A stretch of DNA of 64,000 nucleotides, from assembly GCA_963277665.1 (NCBI GenBank), contig OY728165.1, positions 1,754,076,772 through 1,754,140,771 of the forward strand, read 5' to 3'. The notes beneath the pieces were generated by a model that saw only the letters and a program-made list of their open reading frames with translations, had not been told where the DNA came from and made no database searches. The position numbers and the translations under genes are program-made. Source of the DNA: Viscum album. Lineage: Eukaryota; Streptophyta; Magnoliopsida; Santalales; Viscaceae. Shown one piece after another: positions 1-8,761 of this stretch. The stretch's first letter is position 1. Each line of letters begins with the position of its first letter.

Positions 1-152
1 GGCGTGTTCTATCCTTTTCTGTTATCCGCTTTATGCAGCCTCCACATCACCCCTATATATCTATGTGTGTTTCCAGGACACGGCCATCACATGGACTCAT
101 GTGGTAAGGGATTACAGGTCTTATACTCATAAAGTACACGGGTTTTACTTCA
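1..152 (-). mobile_element. Outer end of element E 5' LTR, unit 1 copy
   Basis: The sequence is identical, apart from a few substitutions, to 24561-24712, the far end of the minus-strand LTR of E. It ends (reading plus) near CACGGGTTTTACTTCA. Read on the minus strand this gives a TG-type start, weakly similar to the TGTAAAGACCC start of related LTRs. The exact LTR edge is not certain. Confidence 0.4.
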
Positions 153-1339
153 AAAATTTCTAGAAACTCCTATTTTATAAAAAACTCCAAAAAAAAGAAA
201 GACATACCTGAAAAGAAACTCTGGGTTCTTGCATCATGGAATATATTACCAAAGACATCTACCCTTATTATTCATTTTCTCAATTGGTGTTATGTTTTAA
301 TAAAACCTGTCTTATTACTTATATGCATGGTTTATGATTAGTTTTACTGGGGATGTACTATTTTATTATAATTCATGGTCTTACTCTGAATGGTTTACCA
401 TTATTTTAATTGATCTTGGTGAGTATTAAATTTTTTTATGTTAGTTTATTAGAAAGAATGTTTATATTGATAATTTTTATCCCTAAAAAATGTGGAATTA
501 ATGTTAATTATTATGTGATGGGAGGGGATTAAATTTACACAACCCCTTGATTTATCGATGGGTAATATGAGAAAATAAGTTGGCCAAATTATTTGGAATT
601 TTAACATTATATTTTAATTATCTTATGAAATTTCATGAATGTATGTTGTTTATGTTTTACATTATCAATTTTATCACAAGGATATTAGTTGTTGATTTCC
701 ATGTGATCTGTTAATTATTTACAGTATATATGGATAAGTTTCAATCTCCTAAAATTATGTATATGGATTTATTTTAACATCACTTTTTCTTTCTATATTA
801 TGCACAAGTTTTTATTTAAATGAATTGTAATCTAGTTATTTTTATTCATATATTGATTACTCTTATTTATTTATGATATATTCTCTAATAATCATACCTA
901 TACTAAAATATGAGATGAATAATTTCTTATGTTTTGTATTCCCCCTTTCACGAGGATGTGTTTTGAGATTGATATAAAGGTAATTGTTAATGGGACATAT
1001 AGTGTTCTCAAAGAAACCACATTGTGTATTTTATATTTTAAGTGTTAACTTGAATTTCAAGTATTTAAATAGATTAATAATTATATGAAACTATATAGTA
1101 TTTTGGGATGTGATTCCTTGTATCGTATTCCAATGTAATAAAGTAACCACCAAATTAGGGCTACAATGGTTTTTTTATTTATATTCAGTTTCCAAAATAG
1201 AACATTAGAACATAAAATATTTGATTTATTTTGATCCGTGATTATTCTTATGATTTATTAAAATCATAATTTTAGCGTTGGATGATTATATTAGAATATT
1301 ACTTTAATAAATTATATTGTTCATGATAAATAATTATGT
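153..1339. other. AT-rich DNA, probably decayed Ty1/copia pol
   Basis: The stretch is strongly AT-rich, with stops in all frames and no readable domain. It lies directly upstream of a copia RNase H fossil on the plus strand, so it may be the eroded rest of that element's pol. I could not identify RT motifs in it. The same sequence is present at 24713-25897. Confidence 0.4.
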
Positions 1340-1627
1340 TTGTATTCCTCTAGGAATAATCCATTGGGTTCACATTCCATACTTGAAATTGAATATTTTG
1401 ATGCTGGATTTTGTTTCATGAAATTATTGCAGATACAAAACAAACTCACTGATTTTGGAATAATTTCTTCTTTCCCTACAATTCATTATGATAGAACCAT
1501 TTATATAACATTTTCCATTAAAAATGAACATTTCTCAATGATTAAACAAAACGATATAAGACACCATTATACTCACGATCACTCAATGAAAGAAGATATT
1601 GGAATTAGATTTTTTAAAACTGAATAG
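1340..1627 (+). pseudogene. Decayed Ty1/copia RNase H domain (unit 1)
   Basis: The 95-codon frame reads like the C-terminal end of a Ty1/copia polyprotein. In order it shows a KLTDFGI-type stretch (residues ~33-40), then a YDRTIYITFSIKN stretch where copia RNase H usually has a CDN-S-AI motif and a conserved KNP. Next comes DIRHHYTHDH (residues ~72-81), matching the near-invariant DIRHHF-RD motif, then a short acidic tail. Several key residues are replaced (CDN reads YDR), and nothing upstream continues the frame, so it is a fossil. In copy 2 the equivalent frame is shortened by a stop near its start. The ATG is not a real start; this is an internal pol fragment. Confidence 0.65.
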
Positions 1628-1756
1628 AAAATTAATATATTTTTATTATAACTTTGTATTCTCAAATACCTTAATAAATTAAATAGAATTTTGTATGATT
1701 ATTTTTGTATGATCACCTTTATATTCTGGTTTTAAATTCCCCTTACATTAAAAAAT

Positions 1757-1774
1757 TTTTGGGAAAGGGGGAAG
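1757..1774 (+). other. Polypurine tract of the copia fossil
   Basis: GGGAAAGGGGGAAGATAA lies ~130 bp downstream of the copia RNase H fossil, where second-strand priming tracts of Ty1/copia elements sit, just before the 3' LTR. The following AT-rich DNA would then be its 3' LTR, later split by element A. The same tract is at about 26316-26333. Confidence 0.5.
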
Positions 1775-2312
1775 ATAATCATTTTTCATATAAATTTTTT
1801 TTAAATCGTTATTAAATTATGTCATATATTCTATAAGAACTCTAAAGGAAGTTATAATAAATAGTTAATCATATTTTAAAACTATACCTTTTGATCTACA
1901 TGTTTTTAAATATATTTGAAAATATATATTGTCCACAATGATTTTTTTCACTACACATTTTACTTTAATACATTAACCGCCTTATATGTATGATTTATTA
2001 TTTACACTTATATACGATTTCTACATTTGGGAATTAATTTTATGTATTATTTATATTAATTTTACATATAAATTTTTTACTGTAAAATATTTTTATAGTA
2101 AAACTTATTTCTGTATTCTATGATTTAATAGTACAAATTTATCTTTCTCATTCTAATATTATCCAATATTATCACATTGTTATTTACCATAGTACATTAA
2201 TTTATATATTATTTAAGGATTAATATTCTTGATAATTTTATCATAGTTTTTATATTACTATTTAATTTTTGGTAATACAATAGTGGTGACTCATATGAAG
2301 TTTGATTAATAC
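1775..2312 (+). other. AT-rich DNA, probable copia 3' LTR fragment
   Basis: There is no coding potential. It lies between the copia polypurine tract and the insertion point of element A. By position it should be the left part of the copia 3' LTR, continuing after A at 12683. I see no LTR terminal motif that would prove this. Confidence 0.3.
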
Positions 2313-2317
2313 ATTTT
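2313..2317. repeat. Target-site duplication, left, element A (ATTTT)
   Basis: ATTTT immediately precedes the first LTR base and recurs immediately after the second LTR at 12678-12682. Five bases is the usual duplication length for Ty3/gypsy integrases. Confidence 0.75.
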
Positions 2318-2966
2318 TTTAAAGACCCGTAAATTTCAAGGAAATTTTTTTTCGAAATTTTCTTTGGAATTTTACAATAGCGCAGTTTCTAAAGGCACCT
2401 GATTCCGAGGCCCAGTGTGCCCAGAATCATTTTCCAAAGTTTGGCTCGGGTACATTCAATGAACGGACGAGCGAGTTTTTCTAACTTTTGAACCAGTGCC
2501 CGGAATCGAATTCTGAGGTCACTGATGAAATCACAGTGCCAGTATTTGCTTAGAAACGCCTCTTACGGAGTTGCGTTTTCTCGGGTGTGGTTTTTAATTT
2601 TCGGGCGTAAAGTTATGAAATAAAATAATTTTATGACAAATTTATTTTATTTCACTTAAGCCACCTGAAGCCACTTGGAAGCCACTTAAACTGAGTTGAA
2701 ACGGATAGGGGAATATCCAGAAATATCCTACCCTTTTGGTAGGATATTTGTGAGGTGGGGCCCGCACGAGCCCCACCGTTTCTTTCCGCTAATTAACGCA
2801 CCCGCGGAAACCCGTCATTATGAAAGTCAACTGACGTGTTTTCTTAAATTCTTAACAGACCATTTAATTGGGTGGTTTATTTTGTAAATTAAATGAGCTG
2901 TTTCTTTCGTTGAATTAATTCAACGAATTGATGGGTCGTTACTTACCCTTTTTTCGTTGGTTGGCA

Positions 2967-2985
2967 TAATAATAAAATAAGACCA
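2967..2985 (+). promoter_or_regulatory. Candidate TATA region of LTR A
   Basis: ATAATAATAAAATAAGACC lies ~650 bp into the LTR, followed by a pyrimidine-rich stretch and a GC-rich leader. It is weaker than the textbook TATA boxes in D and F, but it holds the same place relative to the downstream splice-donor-like sites. It is present in all four A/B LTRs. Confidence 0.4.
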
Positions 2986-3450
2986 ACCAGTCTTTTTGGA
3001 GGATTACTGGTTGAGAGGTTTGATGGAGTCCTCGTTCCTTTATCCTTCTTTGCGAAGAACGCGAAGAATGAGAAGAACGCGAAGAACTTGAAGAACATCG
3101 GCCTCCGACGAAGAACGCCGAACCCGGAAATCGATGACGCGATGCCGAGTTCCGCAACGCCGACGTTCCCTTCCCGCAACATTCCTCTGCGACGTCTCTT
3201 CCTCCGTAACGGATCATCGATCAGCTGCTTGAGTTAAGAGTCTCGGATTTTCTTTTTAATTTCCTTTGTGGTTTTTACCAAAACACGGATTTAATTAATT
3301 TAATTAAATCTGCTGTTTCATGGTCCGTTGAGTTCGCCGACTCAACGCCGGTTTCCGCGACGACACGACGCCCTTCCACAACGACGCGACGATCCCCTTC
3401 TTCTGCGACAAAAAATTCCGCGAAGAACACTCATGTGCGACGACTACGAG

Positions 3451-3456
3451 GTAGGG
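3451..3456 (+). promoter_or_regulatory. Splice-donor-like site in LTR A (GAG|GTAGGG)
   Basis: ACGAG|GTAGGGATTTT sits at the end of a GC-rich stretch ~480 bp after the TATA region and is followed by T-rich DNA, as plant introns are. It is intact in all four LTRs (3451, 9876, 28009, 34438), and C has CGAG|GTGTGG at the equivalent place. A second, earlier donor (GAG|GTAAGAG) is intact in the right LTRs (9659, 34221) but reads GAGTTAAG in both left LTRs (3234, 27792). Confidence 0.45.
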
Positions 3457-4059
3457 ATTTTATTTTTGGAAATGCCACTTTTTCCCATGTTGTTTCCTTC
3501 AAAAATGAGGAACCCGATTTATAAAACAATTTTATTTCATTAATTTTTTTTTCAGATATGCGTTCATGTGTTGAACTTTATTCCTCCTGTTGTTTATCTC
3601 TAACACGGAGGGTGCGGGCCAAACGAACACGGTCCGACGACCCTCCGCCGCTCTTCATTTTTGTGCGGATTTGACGGGCAATGACGGAACATGACGCAAG
3701 GGAATTTTCTTGATCCTGCAGTGAAGAACGGAACCCCGGAGGAACAACGGCTTAGACGGGAAGCAAAACGGACCACCAGAGCGCATCAGGTGGCCCACGG
3801 AAACTCCCGCGGGCGCCACCGGCAAAACCCGCCGCGGTTCCGCGGCCGCACGGAACTGGTGGAGGGACACGACCCAGGCGCCGCGTCCACTGGCAAGGCA
3901 GCCTCAACCGGGGCCGCGGCATCTTCAGACCGCGGGGGCAGCGCCCTGCGGCGCTCGGCGTTCGGCCGCTTGGCCGAACCGAGCCGGGCCGGTCCGACCA
4001 GCCGGGCCTCACCCTGGCCGGACCGGACCGGGTCGGGGCGACCCGGTTCGGCTGACCCC

Positions 4060-4077
4060 GGGGGGGGGGGGGGGGGG
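4060..4077 (+). repeat. Poly-G tract, 18 G (left LTR of A)
   Basis: An uninterrupted G run lies within a very GC-rich island (about 3790-4130). The four LTR copies have 18, 23, 22 and 17 G, so it behaves as a mononucleotide microsatellite. It could form a G-quadruplex in DNA or in the LTR transcript. Confidence 0.9.
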
Positions 4078-4085
4078 TCGGGCCG

Positions 4086-4850
4086 GGTTGGCCTGGGCCC
4101 GGACCCCCCGTCTTCGGACAGTTTTCTTTCAAATGGCCGTAACTTGAGCTACGAGCCTCCGAACGACGCGCCGTCAGCGGCAACACGATCCTTGGATCGA
4201 GACGGTCGTTTTGGTTTATCTCACTCACGGTTTTGGATTACTTTGTGTTCAGCCGGGTTGGTTCGTACACGAAACCAACCGGGCCCTCGGAGCGGAAACA
4301 CTCATATCATGAGCTAAGGACGTCCGATTGACGTGATGTCAGCTTTGTTGAATTCCTCTAAGTGAGACACATCTTTGGGATAACTCCGCTCGAGTTTTGG
4401 ATGCCGTCGGAGTGCATTCGGGTTGGATCGCTCACGAAACCAACCGGCCCCCTGGAACCAAAAAACCAATAACTCACAGACCGGGCGTCCGATTGATGCG
4501 CCGTCTGTCTCGTTGCTTTCCTCTTGATGAGACGGAGCTTTTGGCATCCTCTTCCTGAGTACTGGATATAGTTGGATAGTGACCGGGTTCGATCGAACCA
4601 AAATCCAACTGGGCCCCTGTAACGGAAAAGCTGATACCTTTCAGACAGAACGTCCGTTTGAGGAACCGTCAGCGGCATTGGTGATCTCGTTAAGAAACGG
4701 TCCCTATGAGTATACACTATGAGTGTTCGGGGTATAGTTGAGTTACGGCCGGATTGGTTCGCACACGAAACCAACCGGGCCCCTGGGACGAAAATGCTAG
4801 TAACTCACAAACTGGGCATTCGATTGATGCGTCGTCTGTTGCGTTGAGAC
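4086..4850 (+). repeat. ~165-bp tandem array with palindromes, five units (left LTR of A)
   Basis: Each unit begins with an imperfect palindrome of the form GGTTGGTTCG...ACGAAACCAACC, then GGGCCC, then a CGGAAA-type stretch and a GTCCGATTGACG-type stretch. Palindromes start at 4086 (poor), 4256, 4421, 4586 and 4752, spacings 170, 165, 165 and 166. The one at 4586-4599 is a perfect 14-base palindrome. The array is transcribed if the promoter near 2970 is used. Confidence 0.85.
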
Positions 4851-5025
4851 CCCGACGACGAGGTGGTCCTTTGAGATACTTCCCTGCGGGACTTTGTGAT
4901 ACTTGGAGTATCTACCAGTAGCTCATGGAGCGGAACCTCCCGGAGACGAGCGTGCAGAGTACGGAGACCATGTACCTGACTGAGACCCAACGACTGCTGA
5001 TCGGACGACCCGGTGTGTTACAGAG

Positions 5026-5470
5026 GTGCACTTGGTTGTAGCGGCACATGGGAGTGCTTGGTTGTAGAGGCAGACCCACGAAAGAGGTGTGCTTGGTTGT
5101 AGCGGCACATGGGAGCGCTTGGTTGTAGTGGCAGACCCACGACAGAGGTGTGCTTGGTTGTAACGGCACATGGGAGCGCATGGTTGTAGCGGTAGACCCA
5201 CGACAGAGATGCGCTTGGTTGTAGAGGCACATGTGAGCGCTTGGTTGTAGCGGCAAACCCACGACAGAGGTGCGCTTGGTTGTAGCTGCACAGGGGAGCG
5301 CTTGGTTGTAGCGGCAGACCCACGACAGAGGTGCTCTTGGTTGTAGCGGCAGACCTACGACAGAGGTGCGCTTGGTTGTAGAGGCACAAGGGAGTGCTTT
5401 TTTGTAGCGGCAGACCCACGACAGAGGTGCACATGGTTGTAGCGGCACATGGGAGCTCTTGGTTGTAGCA
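5026..5470 (+). repeat. 61-bp tandem array, eight units (left LTR of A)
   Basis: The unit starts AGAGGTGCGCTTGGTTGTAG and ends GCAGACCCACGAC. It has two internal half-repeats of CTTGGTTGTAGCGGCA. One unit is short (35 bp, lacking one half-repeat). The minus-strand frames over this array (repeats of the YNQALPCAATTK type) are artefacts of the periodicity. Confidence 0.9.
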
Positions 5471-6253
5471 GCTGACCCGAAATACTCGATAGGTGGAGTA
5501 CTACAGCAGCCTTAGGTTAGTGAGCAGTAACTCGGAGTCGTGATAGGACCAATTTACACTCCAGAGACGGAGCTCTTCAGTAGTTACGGTTTCGATGATG
5601 AAAATCCTGGTTTGAGCAGAGACTTTTGACCTTGTGTTTGCCTCATGATTGAGATGGGTTACTTGATAACTTAGGTATATGTATGGGAATATATCTAAGT
5701 AGAGGTTATCTGTTGAGATCTTCTTGTGGTTATCCTTGTTGGTTTTAGTGAGACCTTGAGGGTCTCGGGGTCCCTACTGAGTATCATTATACTCACCCCT
5801 GCACAGGCTATGCACGCACTACGTTGTGTTGGTTGCAGATGACGGACATCGTTGATCGTGGTTGAGGATTGCAGAGCAGGACGATACCTGGAGGTGGACC
5901 ACTGGACGGGACATGCTCGGAGCGGACGGCGGGACCCGAGGAGCAGTGGAGCTATCTGTACCGACCCTTCAGGTGGGATTTCCAGTGGACAGCTTGGTGT
6001 AACGGCTTTTACTTTACAGTTTCTTCTTTCCCTTTGGAGTTGTACTTTACTTTCAGTTTGGGTTTCTATACTGGCCCTTTTACTTTTCCGCACTTCAGTT
6101 GTACTCCGTTATTTTTCTTTGTGTTTACTTTTCTGCTTGCTTACGCTGTGGTACTTGTTTATTTTAAAAAGGCAATGTCTTCCCCTTTTTACCAGGATTT
6201 AGGCCTTGGTGCTAGTCGCTAGCCCTTGGCCTATGGAAGGTGGGCTTGGGTTA

Positions 6254-6286
6254 GTCACGACACGGGCCCCGAGGACGGGTCGTGAC
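6254..6286 (+). repeat. Terminal hairpin at the end of LTR A
   Basis: GTCACGAC and GTCGTGAC form a perfect 8-bp stem around a loop containing GGGCCC. The hairpin ends one base before the LTR end and five bases before the primer site. It is conserved, with one mismatch in some copies, in A, B and C. Confidence 0.75.
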
Positions 6287-6290
6287 AAAT

Positions 6291-6302
6291 TGGTATCAGA
6301 GG
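6291..6302 (+). other. Primer binding site of element A (tRNA-iMet)
   Basis: TGGTATCAGAGG lies three bases (AAT) after the LTR. It is complementary to the 3' end of plant initiator tRNA-Met, the usual primer for Ty3/gypsy chromoviruses. It fixes the LTR end and the plus-strand orientation. Confidence 0.9.
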
Positions 6303-6544
6303 TGGTCGGTTCTACCGCAGACTCTGATATTTCTTCTATGTGAAGCAATAATGTTTAGCATATTGGGTGTGGTTATCAGTCCAAGGAGTCCAGTGTTGGT
6401 ACGGCGACCGACGTATCCGTACACCAGGACCCTAAATTCTGATTTCCGAGTTAATGCACGAAAACATTGATTGCATGTGTGTTTCAAGTTTTCATTGTGA
6501 TTACTTGTGTCAGCACACCAGGTATACTTTCCTAACCGTGGTGG

Positions 6545-6562
6545 ACTTGTTTCATTTTCAGG
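6545..6562 (+). promoter_or_regulatory. Splice-acceptor-like site just before gag ATG (A)
   Basis: A pyrimidine-rich stretch ends in TTTCATTTTCAG|G, and the gag ATG follows at 6563. With a donor in the LTR this would remove the repeat arrays, hairpins and primer site and place the exon junction one base before the start codon. Equivalent sites precede gag in B (31122), C (54509, minus) and E (18384, minus). Confidence 0.5.
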
Positions 6563-7740
6563 ATGGCCCCACGATGACAGCAAGCTAGGGTTCCGAGCGA
6601 TGTGCGTGGAGAAACACCACCGAGCGTCGAGGACTCGGTACATGGCCCTTTGACAGCTGAGGCACCAGCGGTACCTATACCCACCGAGGCACTGATGCTA
6701 CCAGCCCCATCCGCTGACGATGCACGTCACCTTAGTGCACTGCATGAGTTCCAGCGCCAGCGACCGCCAGGGTTCCGCGGGGAGACGGACCCTAATGCCT
6801 CCGAGGACTGGATGGGGGCAGTTGTATAGGTTTTCAGATTAGTGAGGACACCAGCAGACCTCATGGTGATCCTCGCAGCGAGCCTCCTACACGCAGCAAT
6901 AGGCAGATGGTGGAGCTTGATGCTCCAGGTGCACGATGAGGCGTCTCTCCTCTGGACGGATTTTGAGAGCATCTTCCGCTCCGAGTTCATCCCAGCCACC
7001 CTCCGAGCAGTGCACATCCAGGAGCTACTACAGCTGCGGCAGGGCAGCATGTCAGTGGCCCAGTACTCAGCGAGATCTACTAATCTCTCGTGCTACTCCA
7101 CAGATATGGTATGAGACTCGTTATTCTGGGCCCGGACCTTCGAGCAGGGACTGAGGCATGATATCAAGGCTTCGAGGATCTCCCTCAACATTCCGACTCA
7201 GGAAGGGGTGTTGGAGCGAGCCCTCTTAGTGGAGAGTTTCCTTACTGAGCAGTCTCCAGCAGTAGGACCCACCAATTACCGTCATGCGGCAGAGTCTTCT
7301 GCAGCGGGCAGTAGACGGATGACGCAGGGGTCCAAGAGGACTGGACCTACAGGTGGTCGATAGCATGACTCCAAATCGTTTGCGCGAGGCACTCAGGGTG
7401 GGAAACGACTTTCCATGAGAGGGAAGTGTTACTCCTGCGGCGGGGTTGGTCACATGGCTCGTGACTGTCCGACCCGCCATATGGATGACCAGCAGATGAA
7501 CGAAGGACACCCCAGGTAGAGGCAGAGGTTCGATCCGGGCTGGCCTCAAGGAGCAGGCGGCCATGGCAGGGGAGCTAGCCGTGCAGCTAGAGGTGGACGA
7601 CGCTTCGGGGTGTTTCCACCACCACCACCAGGAGGTCCACCCCGACCGCAGGGGACAGGAGGACATGGGAGAGCTCAGCTTTAGGAAGCTGAGGCCTACG
7701 ATCATGGGGCTCTGGGAGCAGATGGAAAGGAGCGGGACTA
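6563..7740 (+). pseudogene. gag: gag pseudogene of element A
   Basis: Gag builds the virus-like particle and packages element RNA. One frame can be followed from the ATG at 6563 for ~390 codons: a short basic N-terminus; a capsid-like region (positions ~6780-7230) with tryptophans and a leucine-rich ELLQLRQGSMSVAQYS-type stretch; a CCHC zinc knuckle at about 7427-7468 (CYSCGGVGHMARDC, fitting C-X2-C-X4-H-X4-C); then a basic, proline-rich tail. In-frame stops lie at codon 5 and at 6827, 7112, ~7361, ~7517 and ~7680. All look like CAG or CGA codons changed by C-to-T transitions. Gag is the only nearly complete domain left, and the stops mean it makes no full product. Confidence 0.85.
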
Positions 7741-8040
7741 GCTCCAGACCTGGAGACTTTTGTTCATGTTTCTTCTAGTTTTGTTGATGTATGTTTGTAG
7801 ATACTTTGTGTTTTTGTATTTGAGCTGCAGTAATAGAAGACACCTTTTCTTGTTCCATTTACTTCCATGTCCTCTATTGTGTTGTTACTAAGAGGTTTTG
7901 GTTTAGACCGTTGAATTGACCCTCACTTGAGAGGAACCTACTGAAGGAGATCCAGTTAGCACACACTGATGCCGACAGTGTGACTCAACCCTTGGAGGCG
8001 TGGGTAACAGTTGGATCTATTTGTAGTAGCGTCGAGGCCT
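7741..8040 (+). other. Internal non-coding spacer, element A
   Basis: This T-rich stretch lies between gag and the protease scrap and has no readable domain. The protease active site expected here in a complete relative is not recognisable. Confidence 0.5.
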
Positions 8041-8735
8041 TACGACGTCATCCTTGGTATGGGTTAGTATCATCCATGTCGGGATTGACAGTATTAGGCA
8101 AAGAACGTGGTCCATCCAGGGGATGAGACCAGATTTCTCTTATCGGCAAGGAAGAAATCATAGCAGCTCTTGTGGGACCAGAGGTGGTCTAGTCCACGAT
8201 AGAGAAGGTCCAGGTCATCCAGGAGCGGATGAAGACAACTCATAGATGACATAATTCTTATGATAACAGGAGTCGGTGACCATTAGAGTTCGAGGAAGGT
8301 GACCAAGCCTTCTTACGGGTCTCACCTTGACATGGTTTGCGGAGTTTTGGACGACGCGGCAAGTTGTCTCCACGCTTCATTGGGCCTTTCCAGGTCCTCA
8401 GCAGGATTGGTGAGGTGGCTTATCGCTTGGCTCCACCACCTCAGCTGCACAGGGTGCACGACTTCTTCCACGTATCTCAGCTGAGGAGATACATGCACGA
8501 CCCGACACACATCTTTGACCATGGGAAGTTGGTCTTTGATAATGGGGTGACTTTTGCAGAGGCCCCGGTAGAGATCGAGGATCGACAGGAGCGGGTCCTA
8601 AGTGGACGATCGATTCCTATAGTGCGCTTCAGATGACAGCTCGGGAGCCTCCAGGAGAGCACTTGGAAGCGGGAGGATTAGATGTGTGCTCAGTACCACC
8701 TTTGTATCCCTATGTTTGTAGTGAAGCTTTATGGG
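8041..8735 (+). pseudogene. pol: Protease scrap joined to integrase tail and chromodomain (A)
   Basis: The left end reads DVILGMG (8044 on), the motif at the protease/RT border of gypsy pol. After a frame change, a second frame (about 8205-8735) gives the integrase C-terminus: EFEEGDQAFLRVSP, then [39 protein letters not shown] sequence (about 8390-8490), and the start of a chromodomain ([12 protein letters not shown], then STWKRED). RT, RNase H and the integrase core are missing between the two parts. Stops interrupt the frame, one replacing an expected Trp near 8634. The chromodomain places the family among chromoviruses, whose chromodomains are known to bias integration toward heterochromatin. 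Confidence 0.8.
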
Positions 8736-8747
8736 GATGTAAATCCC

Positions 8748-8761
8748 TGTGGTCGGAGTAA
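8748..8761 (+). other. Position of the polypurine tract, element A (weak)
   Basis: CTGTGGTCGGAGTAA runs directly into the right LTR. Relative C has GAGGTGGAAGTAA at the same place, a more convincing purine tract. A's version is probably eroded. Confidence 0.4.

Larger units (their letters stand above)
2318..6287 (+). repeat. 5' LTR of element A (3970 bp)
   Basis: It starts TTTAAAGACCCG (probably TGTAAAGACCCG originally, as in B's right LTR and in C) and ends GGTCGTGACA. In order it holds AT-rich U3, a weak TATA region near 2970, two splice-donor-like sites (3234, mutated; 3451, intact), a GC-rich island with an 18-G run, a 165-bp palindrome array, a 61-bp tandem array, and a terminal hairpin. 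Several long open frames here are by-products of GC-rich or repeated DNA, not genes. Confidence 0.9.

Noticed and set aside
3691..4317. 208-codon plus frame and 158-codon minus frame over the same DNA in LTR A (and counterparts in the other LTRs)
   Set aside because: They lie in the GC-rich island, span the poly-G run whose length differs among copies (so frames shift), give low-complexity Gly/Arg/Pro/Ala peptides, and have no domain. They are by-products of base composition.
4912..5448. Long minus-strand frames with repeated YNQALPCAATTK-type peptides
   Set aside because: They follow the 61-bp array. Three overlapping frames are open at once, as expected from periodic DNA without stops, so there is no evidence for a repeat protein.
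5026..5470. CRISPR-like array
   Set aside because: Units are contiguous 61-bp repeats without unique spacers, lie in a plant LTR, and no cas gene is present.
7226..7705. 159-codon minus-strand frame opposite gag of A (also 31787-32266 in B)
   Set aside because: It is antisense to a recognisable gag with zinc knuckle, so it is a shadow frame.
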